Source: Candidatus Paceibacterota bacterium
GTDB taxonomy: Bacteria > Verrucomicrobiota > Verrucomicrobiia > Limisphaerales > UBA8199
Assembly: GCA_035452965.1 (NCBI GenBank)
Contig: DAOTCE010000001.1
Span: 310,001 to 374,000, forward strand
Direction of reading: 5' to 3'
Length of the DNA stretch: 64,000 bases
Shown here: piece by piece, positions 27,139 through 37,860 of the stretch
How positions within the stretch are numbered: position 1 is the first letter of the stretch
Layout of the letters: each line of letters starts with the position of its first letter
Notes under the pieces: model-generated
What the model was told of the DNA's origin: nothing
Database searches by the model: none
What the model saw: only the letters and a program-made list of their open reading frames with translations
Program-made: the position numbers and the translations under genes

Positions 27139-28977
27139 TTAAAGGAGCGATCTGATCTTCTGTACGATGGCCGCGGCGTCTATTCCGTGCTTGGCCATCA
27201 AGTCAGCCGGCTTGCCCGAATGCGGCAGTTCTGTTACCGCCAGCTTGTGCACTCTTACTCCCTCCGCGCTCAGATCGCCCGCCACCGCGTCGCCCAACCC
27301 GCCTTCGGCATAGTGATCTTCCACGGTCACGACAAGGTGATTCGTCTTCCTTGCCGCCGCCTTGATGACATCCCTTCCCAGCGGCTTGACGCTGTAGGCG
27401 TCAATGACCGTGATGCCAATTGCTTCACTATTCAAGATCTCGGCTGCCTTTAGCGCCTCGTAGAGCGTCACACCCGCCGCCACGACTGTCACCTTGTCCT
27501 CTGGGGACTGGCGCAGCACCTTCGCGCCGCCGATCGGAAACGCTTCATCATTGCCATAGATTACCGGCGTTTTGGGTCGGGAGGTGCGCAGGAAACAAAT
27601 TCCCCTGTGCGAGGCCATCTGCTCGACCAACTTCTCGGCGCACACGGCATCGCTGGCATACAGGACGGTGCTGCCCGCGATCGCCCGCATCATGGCGAGA
27701 TCCTCCAGGCCCATTTGTGACGGTCCGTCCTCGCCGATGCTCACCCCGGCGTGCGAGCCCACGAGTTTGAGGTTGGACCTCGAGACCCCGGCCACGCGGA
27801 TTTGATCGTAGGCGCGCGTCAGGAAGCAGGCGAAGGTGGATGCAAACGGCAACTTGCCGCGGGCGGCAAAACCCATCGCCACCCCAGCCATGCACTGCTC
27901 CGCGATGAAGCACTCGGTGAACCGGTCTGGGAACCGCTTGAAGAACTTCTCCGAGAAAGTGGAATTCTTGGTGTCGCCATCCATCGCCACGATGCGCAGG
28001 TCCGCGCCGCCGACGCGCAGCAGCGCGTTGCCGTAAGCCTCGCGCGTGGCGACCTGGTCCCCCAACTTGTAGGTGATCGGCGGATAACCGGCCGGCGCCG
28101 CGTTCTTCGGCTCCGGCAGTTGATTGGGGGCGGAAATGGGATGACCGATACCGGTCTTGGCTGTGGGCCGCAACTCCATAAGCGCCCGTTGGGCTTCCTC
28201 CGCGGACAGCGGCTTGCCGTGCCACCCTTCCTTGTCTTGCAGGAACGACACCCCGGCCCCTTTGAGCGTCTTGGCCAGAATAACCAGTGGCTGCGCACCC
28301 AGACCCACTGCGGCCAACACTTCGAGAATCTCCTCCAGGTCGTGCCCGTCAATTTCCTCCGTGCGCCAGCCGAACCCCTCGAAGCGCTTCTTGTAAGCGG
28401 TCAGATCGTGGCCCAGCGGCGTGGCCTGGCTTTGGCCCAGGCGGTTGACGTCCACAATCGCCACCAAGTTGCTCAGGTGATGATGGCCCGCCAGCGCCGC
28501 CGCTTCCCACAGCGCCCCTTCGGAGCATTCCCCGTCGCCCATTAGCACGTAGGTCCGGTAATCCAGGTCGTCCAACCGCGCGCACAGCGCCATGCCGACA
28601 CCGACGCTCAAACCCTGTCCCAGCGAGCCCGTTGCCACGTCCACGAACGGCAGGCGCGGCGTCGGATGGCCTTCGAGGTCGGAGCCAAGCTGGCGCAGCT
28701 TCAGCAGGTCTTCCACGGGGAACAGGCCCGCCTCCGCCCACGCCGCATAAAGCAGCGGCGCGGCGTGGCCCTTGGAGAGAATAAAACGGTCATTGTTGTG
28801 GTAACGAGGATTCTTCGGGTCGTAACGCATGTGCCCGAAAAACAGCGCCGCGACCAGATCCGCCGCCGAACAGCACGAAGTGGGATGCCCGCTGCCGGCC
28901 GCGGTCGTCGCCGCAATGGAATGAATCCGCAACTGCTGCGCGATGGCCTTCAGGCTCTCAATGTCAATGTCGTTCAT
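27139..28977 (-). CDS. tkt: Transketolase, short metazoan-like type
   Basis: A 612-residue full-length transketolase, nearer the ~620-residue animal/archaeal-like form than the ~660-residue E. coli enzyme. Substrate-channel His is in GSGHPTSCC (His31); the thiamine-diphosphate motif starts GDGECSEGALWE and ends VDVNRLGQS; the second Pyr domain has the catalytic Glu in FIAEQCMAGVAMG; the C-terminal domain has VTVEDHYAEGGLG. It moves two-carbon units between pentose-phosphate intermediates in the cytoplasm. The upstream 519 bp hold no gene. Long-range arms AAGCCGGG (27031) and CCCGGCTT (27133) flank the 3' end but are weakly supported as a terminator. Confidence 0.95.
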   Translation of the reverse strand: MNDIDIESLKAIAQQLRIHSIAATTAAGSGHPTSCCSAADLVAALFFGHMRYDPKNPRYHNNDRFILSKGHAAPLLYAAWAEAGLFPVEDLLKLRQLGSDLEGHPTPRLPFVDVATGSLGQGLSVGVGMALCARLDDLDYRTYVLMGDGECSEGALWEAAALAGHHHLSNLVAIVDVNRLGQSQATPLGHDLTAYKKRFEGFGWRTEEIDGHDLEEILEVLAAVGLGAQPLVILAKTLKGAGVSFLQDKEGWHGKPLSAEEAQRALMELRPTAKTGIGHPISAPNQLPEPKNAAPAGYPPITYKLGDQVATREAYGNALLRVGGADLRIVAMDGDTKNSTFSEKFFKRFPDRFTECFIAEQCMAGVAMGFAARGKLPFASTFACFLTRAYDQIRVAGVSRSNLKLVGSHAGVSIGEDGPSQMGLEDLAMMRAIAGSTVLYASDAVCAEKLVEQMASHRGICFLRTSRPKTPVIYGNDEAFPIGGAKVLRQSPEDKVTVVAAGVTLYEALKAAEILNSEAIGITVIDAYSVKPLGRDVIKAAARKTNHLVVTVEDHYAEGGLGDAVAGDLSAEGVRVHKLAVTELPHSGKPADLMAKHGIDAAAIVQKIRSLL

Positions 28978-29315
28978 GGATTGCGCAGAATGTAGGCGCG
29001 AAAGTCGAAAAAGAAAGTAGAAATCCTTCGCTCCAAACCAGCAGGCACGCTCTGGATATACGCGCTGGACGGCATCGCGGCGGTTGATTCACATCAACCT
29101 GAGAAATTGGCGGGCAGTCGTCGTGGAAGTAGTCTGTTGTCGTGCTCCCGCAACCTGCCCTGCGCGAAACGGACGCGTTCTGCGTGGATTTGGCGCGCAC
29201 GGACGGCGCATTGGCGGGAGCCGCACCGGTTTCACGGCCTGTTTTCTTCCTGGCATTAGCGATGCTATCCGGTGTTATTCAGGTTGTAATCAGGTCGGTA
29301 ATAAGCACGCGATTT
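28978..29315. other. Intergenic region without recognisable gene
   Basis: This 338-bp stretch separates the divergent transketolase and giant repeat-protein genes. Short open frames exist but have no ribosome-binding site, codon bias or recognisable motif. It probably contains both promoters; no boxes were assigned with confidence. Confidence 0.6.
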
Positions 29316-29413
29316 CCAAGTGCGGCCGTCTGGCAGTTACAGCCGCGGTTGCCGTCGCAGTCAACCCCGCGGTTTGTGCGCCAATCCATGCTTGCCACAA
29401 CGGCCGCACTTGG
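29316..29413 (+). promoter_or_regulatory. 98-nt stem-loop in the leader of the giant repeat-protein gene
   Basis: Perfect 14-bp arms CCAAGTGCGGCCGT (29316-29329) and ACGGCCGCACTTGG (29400-29413) enclose 70 nt. The stem continues inward with TGGCA (29331-29335) pairing TGCCA (29394-29398) over a small bulge, and the loop contains two CCGCGG words that could pair further. The element ends 83 bp before the ATG at 29497. It may be a leader RNA element, a small RNA, or a MITE-like inverted repeat; no known class was recognised. Confidence 0.55.
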
Positions 29414-29496
29414 TTAGAAGGAATCCGTTAGTCAAGTAGCGCCAGGGATGCAGGGTTGGTTTCAGAAACTTAGACTCAGTAAAGATAAACTGCCCA

Positions 29497-32400
29497 ATGA
29501 GAACATCATTCACTTCACTTCGCCTTCTTTCGCCGATAGCAGCTCTGCTGTTGCCCGGGTTCGCCGCCCCCGCGGCAACCTTCACCAGCGATACCCTCAT
29601 CAGCTTCAACAACACCAACTATGACGGTCAGGAAATTGTCGTCACCAACTGCACCCTGACGGTGGACGGGATTCATTCCTTCGCCAGCCTGCAGGTGCTG
29701 AACGGCGGCAACCTTACCCATACGTTTTGGCCGGACGGTTACTTGCACAACTGGGTCACGGTCACCAACGAACCGCAGGTATTGAGCGTGACTAATGTGG
29801 TGCTGTTGGCACACACCAATGTGCATGTATCCACCATCGTGGTGCGGGATTTCGCCGGGCTGGCGACCTACACCACCGGCGTGGACTATGTGATTGGCCT
29901 GGACGAGAACGGCCTGACCACGCTGCTGCTGACCACCAACTCGGCGGTGGTCGAAGGCAGCACCAACCTGGTCAGCTACGACTTCCTGGATACGCCGGGA
30001 CCGGCAGGATTAGACTTGGCTGTGACCGCAGACTTCCTGGTCGCGGCGGGAGCAACGATCAACGTGGATGGCAAGGGCTACAAAGGCGGGATGGGCCCGG
30101 GTGCGGGCCGTTGCGCCGGAAGCCCGCCCAGCGGCAGCGGCGCCGGTCATGGCGGCTATGGCGCGCAGAGCGCGGCTCTCGGCGACAGCGGGTCAACCTA
30201 CGACACAATTGAGCAGCCGACCGACCTGGGCAGTGGCGGCGGCTGCGGTTATACAGGCCTTGGTGGAGCAGGAGGCGGGAAGGTTAGACTGGTGGTTGGG
30301 GGCACCTTGCGCGTGGATGGCAGCGTGTCGGCAAACGGCGCCAACGGGGTCAACAACCGTTCCGGAGGCGGTTCGGGAGGCAGCATCTGGCTAAGCGCCC
30401 AGAGCTTCGCCGGAACCGGATCGCTGTCGGCCAACGGCGGGGCCGGTGAGCCCGCCCAGGGCGGCGGCGGCGGCGGCGGCCGGATCTCCGTCCAGTACGC
30501 GAGCACCGGCTTTTTCGGCACGACCGAGGCCTACGGCGGCAACGGCTATGCCCGAGGCGGCGCCGGCACGATTTACACCCGAGCATACAGCCAGGCTGTC
30601 GGCCAGGTGTTGGTGCATAACGCGGGCGTGGCCGGCACGAATACGCCGCTTGCTACCGCCGAGGCCGCCGATCTCACTATCCAGGGCGAGGCGGTGGTAT
30701 CCCTGCCGAGCTCCCAGACGGTTGGCAACCTGTTCGTGGATTCGAACGCCCGGATAAGCTGGTCAACTCCGGGACCCAGCCTCATGGTGACGGGCGACGC
30801 TACAATCCAGACCGGCGGTGCAATCACCGCCGATGGCGCTGGTTTCGCCTGCAACACGGGCCCGGGAGCCGGCAAGTATTACACTTCCTATGGTTTTGCG
30901 GGCGGCGGGGGTGGCCATGGTGGTTTTGGCGCCGCGGGTGGCAATCCCATGGCCTATGGTGGCTCTCCGTATGGTTCGCTGATTTCGCCCGGGACGCCGG
31001 GCAGTGGCGGCGCCTGTTATCCGCAGCTTAGATCAGGGAGCGCGGGGGGCGGGGCTATCCGGCTTTCCGTATCGGGGATATTGCTGCTGAACGGCAGAAT
31101 CTCCGCCGACGGCCAAGGCGGTCTTGTTGACGGCAGTGGTGGCGGGTCTGGCGGCAGCATTTGGCTGACCGCCGGGACCCTCGCCGGTTCGGGGACCATC
31201 TCAGCCAACGGCGGCATGGGCAATGGCATTGGCTTTGTGGGCGGCGGCGGCGGGGGCGGCGGGCGCATCGCCATCGAGCATGGAATGGCCTTGTTCTTCG
31301 GCGTCGTTACCGCTCGCGGTGGCAGCGGCTCAGCCGCGGGCGGCGCAGGCACGATCTACACCAGAGCCACCAGCCAATCCTGGGGCACTGTGCTCGTGGA
31401 TAACGGCGGGCAGGTCGGCACGAACACCACATTGGGTTCCTCCTCCTCCGGAATTGTGGACCTGACCGTGCAAGGTGGCGCGGTCTTGATACCGTTCGTT
31501 CCGCAGACGATTCGCAACCTGCTGGTTGCCTCCGGTGGGTGGCTGCGCCTGACCAACTACGACTACGTGATGACTGTGACCGGCAATGCCACCGTCCAGG
31601 CGGGCGGGGGAATTCTGGCCGACGGAGCCGGCCACCCGGGCAATGCGGGGCCGGGTGCTGGCAGGTATTACTCTTCCAGTGGCACCTACTATATTGGCGG
31701 CGGCGGCGGGTACGGCGGCTATGGCGCCGCCGGCGGAGCGCCAGCGCCTTACACTGCGGCAGGCGGCAGCCCCTATGGTTTGCCGATGTCGGTAGTGGAA
31801 CGGGGCAGCGGCGGCGGCGGATTCAGCCCATACGCTGTGGGCGGCTCGGGCGGCGGAGTCATCCGCCTCAACGTAAATGGTGTGCTGCAGGTGGATGGCA
31901 CAATCTCGGCTGCTGGTTATCCGGGAAACGCTCCCAGCGCGGGTGGTGGCTCCGGCGGATCAGTCTCCCTGAATGTCGGGACGTTGTCCGGAACAGGCAT
32001 CATCTCCGCCAACGGTGGCGCCGGCAACTACCTCGGCGGCGGCGGCAGTGGCGGGCGCATCGCCATCCAGTATACCGCAAGCACCTTCTCCGGGCTCCTC
32101 TCCGCATATGGTGGCGGTGGCTACGCCTGGGGTGGCGCGGGGACCATCTACACCAAGGCCGCCGGCCGGCCCACGGGCCTGGTGACGCTTGATAACGGCG
32201 GGCACTCCGGGGCCAACACAAGTTGGGGGATAAGCTCGGGGACCATTGATTTGACCGTGCTAGGAGGAGCGATCTTCGCCCCCGCGAATTCCTACCCGCC
32301 GACTATTGGCACGTTGTTGGTGGCTTCCAACGGGTGGCTGCTTCTGGCTGGCAGTTCGGGATCTTCAGCCCCGGCACTCACCATCGCCGGCAATGCTACT

Positions 32401-35292
32401 GTTCAGGCCGGCGGTGGCATTATCGCCGACGGCACGGGTTTTCCGGGAGGGCAAGGAAATGGGGCGGGTAAATATGCCGCTCAGCAAGTCGGATATGCCA
32501 GCAGCGGCGGAGGTCATGGCGGATTCGGGGCCTCCAGCGGCGGAGTCAAGTCGGCGCCGGGGGGAATTATCTACGACCTGCTGTCGGCGCCACTCGGCAT
32601 GGGCAGCGGCGGAGGAACTTATCCTCCTTACCTCGTGGGGGGGGCTGGCGGGGCAAATATCCGTCTTGATGTAATGGGATCGCTGCAGGTGGATGGCCGA
32701 ATCTCGGCCGGCGGCATGCCCGGAGCCAGCGCGGACGCCGGTGGCGGCTCTGGCGGCAGCATTTTGCTGACGGTGGGCGCGCTATCCGGCACGGGGATCA
32801 TTGCGGCCGATGGCGGCGCGGGAATTGGTCTGGGCGGTGGTGGTGGCGGCGGGCGCATTGCTATCACTTACACATCAACAACCTTCTCCGGCACGATGTC
32901 CGCCCGCGGCGGCGGCGGCTACGCCTGGGGTGGAGCCGGAACCATTTACACCAAAGCCAACAACCAATCCTGGGGTCAGTTGATCGTGGACAACGGCGGA
33001 CAGGCCGGCACGAACACCAGTTGGCAACCGGGCGGGACACTTGATTTGACGGTCAGGAACGGCGCCGTGGTTTCACCGCCGCAGGGGCCTCAAAGCTTCA
33101 GAAACCTGGTGGTCGCTTCGAACGCCTGGGTCAGCCTGTCCAAACACACGCTGTTCGTGGCTGGCGACGCCACCATCCTGGCCGGCGGCGGGATCGTTGC
33201 CGACGGCGCCGGTTACCCGGCGAACCAGGGACCCGGTGCAGGCGGGTATCGCCATTCGGAGTATGGCTATGTCGGGAGCGGCGCGGGCCACGCTGGTTAC
33301 GGCGCTCCCGGCGGCACAAGCCCGGCGCCGGCTGGCGGCACCAACTACGGGTCGGTGACCGCGCCGGAGGATTCCGGCAGTGGCGGAGGCGCTTATCCTC
33401 CGCTTCCATTTAATGTGCCCGGCAGCAGTGCCGGTGGCGGCGCTATCCGCCTCAGTGTGGCTGGCATGCTGCTGGTCAACGGCCGCATCTCCGCCGACGG
33501 CAACGCCAGCGCCGGCCAAGGCGGCGGGGGCGGCTCGGGCGGCAGCGTTTGGCTGACGACCGGGACACTTGCGGGGAACGGCGTCATCTCCGCCAGCGGT
33601 GGCGCCGGCACCGAGGTTGGCGGAGGCGGGGGCGGCGGCCGTATTGCCCTGTACTTCGGCGCGAACACCTTCAGCGGGACCACCACTGCGCGGGGAGGCG
33701 GTGGGTATGCTTGGGGCGGCGCTGGAACGATCTATGCCAAACCCGAGAACCAGTCCAGCGGCCACGTGTTGATTGATAACGGCGGCCATTACGGCACGAA
33801 CACTCCGGTGGCCTTCCTGCCGCCCTTCGATCTGACCATCAAAGGCGGGGCCGTCGCGCAGCCTGCGGGCTCGTCGCTCGTGCTGAGCAACCTTCTCCTC
33901 AGCGACGGCGGCGCGCTTACGTGCTTTCAGTCTGGAACCAACCTCGACGTAGCCGTGTTGCGCAACGCGACGATTGATGCCGGCAGCGCAATCACCGTGG
34001 TGGGCATGGGCTACGGGGCCGGCATCGGACCGGGGGCTGGGCAATCCACCAATTCGATCGGTAGCGGTGCGGGTTACGGTGGCAACGGTGGCGCCTCGTC
34101 CGCGCGGCCGGGCGGGGAAACGTATGGCTCCGCCCAGCAACCGGTTGACTGGGGCAGCGGCGGCGGCTTGGGCTACGGAGCGCCTGCCGGCGGCTCGGAG
34201 GGGGGCGGGACGATTCGCCTCACCGTGGGCGGCATCCTGATGGTGAACGGCGCACTCAATGCCAGCGGCAATCCCGGCTTGCAGGATGACTCGGGGGGTG
34301 GCTCCGGCGGCAGCATCTGGCTGACGGCCGGCGCGCTCGCCGGCGCCGGTACGATCAAGGCGGATGGCGGCGACGGGGAGGTATTCGAGGGCGGCGGTGG
34401 CGGCGGTGGCCGCATCGCGGTTTACACTCCGTTGAATGTGTTTGGCGGTCTGCTCTCAGTTGCGGGTGGAGACGGGTTCTCGCCGGGCCAGGCTGGCTCC
34501 ATCTTCTATGCCGTCACGCCGCCAGCACCCCAGGTAACCTCGATCTCGCTGGCTGGCACTCTCACCTCGGCTGTTAGCAGTGTCGAAGTTGTCTTCGACG
34601 CCCCGATGGACCCCTATTCAGTGAGACCGCCAGGCGTGGGTTTAATCGCGCCAGGCAGCGGGGTGGTGGATGGCTTGACCTCCACGGCGCTGAGCCCTTA
34701 CCGGTACCGCGTTGATTTCCCCACGCAGACTGCGCAGGGGGACTACCAGCTCACCTTTGGTCCCCAGATCACAGACCTTAATGGCCAGCCGTTGGCCCAA
34801 GTTTACGTCGGCATTTTCTCGATTGCCTGGGCCACGGTGCAGGGCTCGATCACCAACAGTAACGGCGAGCCCGTCCCGGGGGTGGTGGTGCAATCTGACG
34901 GCGGGGGCGCAGCCGCCACGACGGACACGGACGGTAATTACGTGCTGGCTGTCCCGCCCGGCGGCTCGGTGATTGTCGCGCCTTCCAGGAGCGGGCTGGT
35001 TTTTGTGCCCAGCACGCGCGCCTACTCGGATGTGACATCCGCCATCACGAACGAGAATTACCTGGCGGTGACATCCGTTACGCCCAACCTGGCCAGCCAA
35101 GTGCAGTCCAACAACTTTCTGCTGGGCTGGCAGGGCATTGCCGGAGTGAGCTACCAGACCTATTTCTCGACTGATCTGGCAGTGTGGCTGCCATATGACA
35201 ATCCGCAGTTGGGGACCAATGGCCCGCTGCAAATGGTGGTGCCGATGGATGCCGACCCGATCAAGTTCTTCCGCGTACAGGCCCTCTATTAA
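29497..35292 (+). CDS. Giant secreted glycine-rich repeat protein (adhesin-like)
   Basis: A 1931-residue protein with signal peptide (residues 1-26, LLSPIAALLLPGFAAPAA). After a 180-residue N-terminal region come six repeats of about 260 residues. Each repeat runs: ADGAG-P-N-GPGAG, a Gly-rich stretch, GGG-IRL-V-G-L-V-GRISADG, GGGSGGSIWLT-GTL-G-G-ISANGG, GGGGGGRIAI-Y, F-G---ARGGGGYAWGGAGTIYTKA, VLVDNGG--GTNT, and a strand-rich join. The sixth is truncated. Near 1690 an Ig-like domain follows, then a carboxypeptidase-regulatory-like fold (QGSITNSNGEPVPGVVV), then the shared C-terminal module (KFFRVQALY). This resembles beta-helix adhesins; a surface or polymer-binding role is inferred. Confidence 0.85.
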   Translation: MRTSFTSLRLLSPIAALLLPGFAAPAATFTSDTLISFNNTNYDGQEIVVTNCTLTVDGIHSFASLQVLNGGNLTHTFWPDGYLHNWVTVTNEPQVLSVTNVVLLAHTNVHVSTIVVRDFAGLATYTTGVDYVIGLDENGLTTLLLTTNSAVVEGSTNLVSYDFLDTPGPAGLDLAVTADFLVAAGATINVDGKGYKGGMGPGAGRCAGSPPSGSGAGHGGYGAQSAALGDSGSTYDTIEQPTDLGSGGGCGYTGLGGAGGGKVRLVVGGTLRVDGSVSANGANGVNNRSGGGSGGSIWLSAQSFAGTGSLSANGGAGEPAQGGGGGGGRISVQYASTGFFGTTEAYGGNGYARGGAGTIYTRAYSQAVGQVLVHNAGVAGTNTPLATAEAADLTIQGEAVVSLPSSQTVGNLFVDSNARISWSTPGPSLMVTGDATIQTGGAITADGAGFACNTGPGAGKYYTSYGFAGGGGGHGGFGAAGGNPMAYGGSPYGSLISPGTPGSGGACYPQLRSGSAGGGAIRLSVSGILLLNGRISADGQGGLVDGSGGGSGGSIWLTAGTLAGSGTISANGGMGNGIGFVGGGGGGGGRIAIEHGMALFFGVVTARGGSGSAAGGAGTIYTRATSQSWGTVLVDNGGQVGTNTTLGSSSSGIVDLTVQGGAVLIPFVPQTIRNLLVASGGWLRLTNYDYVMTVTGNATVQAGGGILADGAGHPGNAGPGAGRYYSSSGTYYIGGGGGYGGYGAAGGAPAPYTAAGGSPYGLPMSVVERGSGGGGFSPYAVGGSGGGVIRLNVNGVLQVDGTISAAGYPGNAPSAGGGSGGSVSLNVGTLSGTGIISANGGAGNYLGGGGSGGRIAIQYTASTFSGLLSAYGGGGYAWGGAGTIYTKAAGRPTGLVTLDNGGHSGANTSWGISSGTIDLTVLGGAIFAPANSYPPTIGTLLVASNGWLLLAGSSGSSAPALTIAGNATVQAGGGIIADGTGFPGGQGNGAGKYAAQQVGYASSGGGHGGFGASSGGVKSAPGGIIYDLLSAPLGMGSGGGTYPPYLVGGAGGANIRLDVMGSLQVDGRISAGGMPGASADAGGGSGGSILLTVGALSGTGIIAADGGAGIGLGGGGGGGRIAITYTSTTFSGTMSARGGGGYAWGGAGTIYTKANNQSWGQLIVDNGGQAGTNTSWQPGGTLDLTVRNGAVVSPPQGPQSFRNLVVASNAWVSLSKHTLFVAGDATILAGGGIVADGAGYPANQGPGAGGYRHSEYGYVGSGAGHAGYGAPGGTSPAPAGGTNYGSVTAPEDSGSGGGAYPPLPFNVPGSSAGGGAIRLSVAGMLLVNGRISADGNASAGQGGGGGSGGSVWLTTGTLAGNGVISASGGAGTEVGGGGGGGRIALYFGANTFSGTTTARGGGGYAWGGAGTIYAKPENQSSGHVLIDNGGHYGTNTPVAFLPPFDLTIKGGAVAQPAGSSLVLSNLLLSDGGALTCFQSGTNLDVAVLRNATIDAGSAITVVGMGYGAGIGPGAGQSTNSIGSGAGYGGNGGASSARPGGETYGSAQQPVDWGSGGGLGYGAPAGGSEGGGTIRLTVGGILMVNGALNASGNPGLQDDSGGGSGGSIWLTAGALAGAGTIKADGGDGEVFEGGGGGGGRIAVYTPLNVFGGLLSVAGGDGFSPGQAGSIFYAVTPPAPQVTSISLAGTLTSAVSSVEVVFDAPMDPYSVRPPGVGLIAPGSGVVDGLTSTALSPYRYRVDFPTQTAQGDYQLTFGPQITDLNGQPLAQVYVGIFSIAWATVQGSITNSNGEPVPGVVVQSDGGGAAATTDTDGNYVLAVPPGGSVIVAPSRSGLVFVPSTRAYSDVTSAITNENYLAVTSVTPNLASQVQSNNFLLGWQGIAGVSYQTYFSTDLAVWLPYDNPQLGTNGPLQMVVPMDADPIKFFRVQALY
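30058..34520 (+). repeat. Six ~0.78-kb tandem coding repeats
   Basis: Repeat units start at about 30058, 30821, 31609, 32417, 33190 and 33988, giving periods of roughly 763-808 bp. Units 3-5 are the most alike (FSG-----GGGGYAWGGAGTIY), units 1 and 6 the most divergent. The variation is mostly substitution plus small indels in the Gly-rich joins, so this is an old protein-level duplication series rather than a recent DNA expansion. Confidence 0.8.
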
Positions 35293-35312
35293 GCCGTTTC
35301 GGGGGAAACGGC
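35293..35312 (+). terminator. Stem-loop directly after the giant repeat-protein gene
   Basis: The base after the stop codon begins perfect 8-bp arms GCCGTTTC and GAAACGGC around GGGG. No T-tract follows. It lies 71 bp before the palindrome at 35384, the same spacing as the small hairpin of the dispersed element, so it could instead be part of that repeat. Confidence 0.5.
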
Positions 35313-35383
35313 ACTGGCGCCCGCGGCAATGCAGGCCCGGTCCATCCGCGGTGTTATCAGGGTGCCTATCCGGTGTTGAGCCG

Positions 35384-35423
35384 GTGTGGTTCCCATGGGG
35401 AGCGATCCCCATGGGATACACAC
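35384..35423 (+). repeat. Dispersed palindromic element, copy B
   Basis: A 40-bp palindrome closely matching 6921-6960. The right arm is identical to that copy; the left arm differs at two positions (GTGTGGTT in place of GTGTGTAT), so 16 of 18 pairs remain. The loop is GCGA. The TGTCC hairpin of the other copies is absent. Confidence 0.85.
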
Positions 35424-35460
35424 TGGGACCCCAGCGGGTTCGCGCCGGGAAAACCCCATC

Positions 35461-35721
35461 ATGGCGCGAGCGACCCGCGACAGGCAGAACGAAGAAGGCA
35501 AAAGGCGCAATCCCGGCGGCAAAAGGCGGGTGCTGGTGCGTAAGTGCTTCAAATACAAGACTTGCAATTCTTCCCTGGTCCTGCATATCATGTGCGCCAT
35601 GATCCTGATGGGGTTCATCCCCCTGGCGGCCCTACTCCTGCTGGTCGCCTGGCCTGCGGCGGCGGCCCAATACCACGCCAACAACCAGCCCGATTCCTGC
35701 CGGGTGCACCTCGTTGACTAG
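35461..35721 (+). CDS. Possible small membrane or exported protein
   Basis: An 86-codon open frame between the repeat element and uvrB. Its first 40 residues are basic and it then has a clear hydrophobic helix with signal-like end (MGFIPLAALLLLVAWPAAAA) and an 18-residue polar tail. An internal ATG at 35590 would give a 43-residue signal-peptide-led product. There is no good ribosome-binding site, so it may be non-coding. It ends 29 bp before uvrB. Confidence 0.27.
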   Translation: MARATRDRQNEEGKRRNPGGKRRVLVRKCFKYKTCNSSLVLHIMCAMILMGFIPLAALLLLVAWPAAAAQYHANNQPDSCRVHLVD

Positions 35722-35750
35722 ACTACGCGCGGCCCGTAGTGTGGGTCTTG

Positions 35751-37853
<2,103 letters not shown>

Positions 37854-37860
37854 ACAAGAC

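Noticed and set aside
29084..29431. Short plus-strand open frames in the 519-bp gap
   Set aside because: They overlap the stem-loop, have no ribosome-binding site and lack protein-like composition.
30058..34520. GGC-rich repeats considered as a CRISPR or minisatellite
   Set aside because: Period of about 780 bp in frame with conserved protein motifs; no short direct repeats with spacers.
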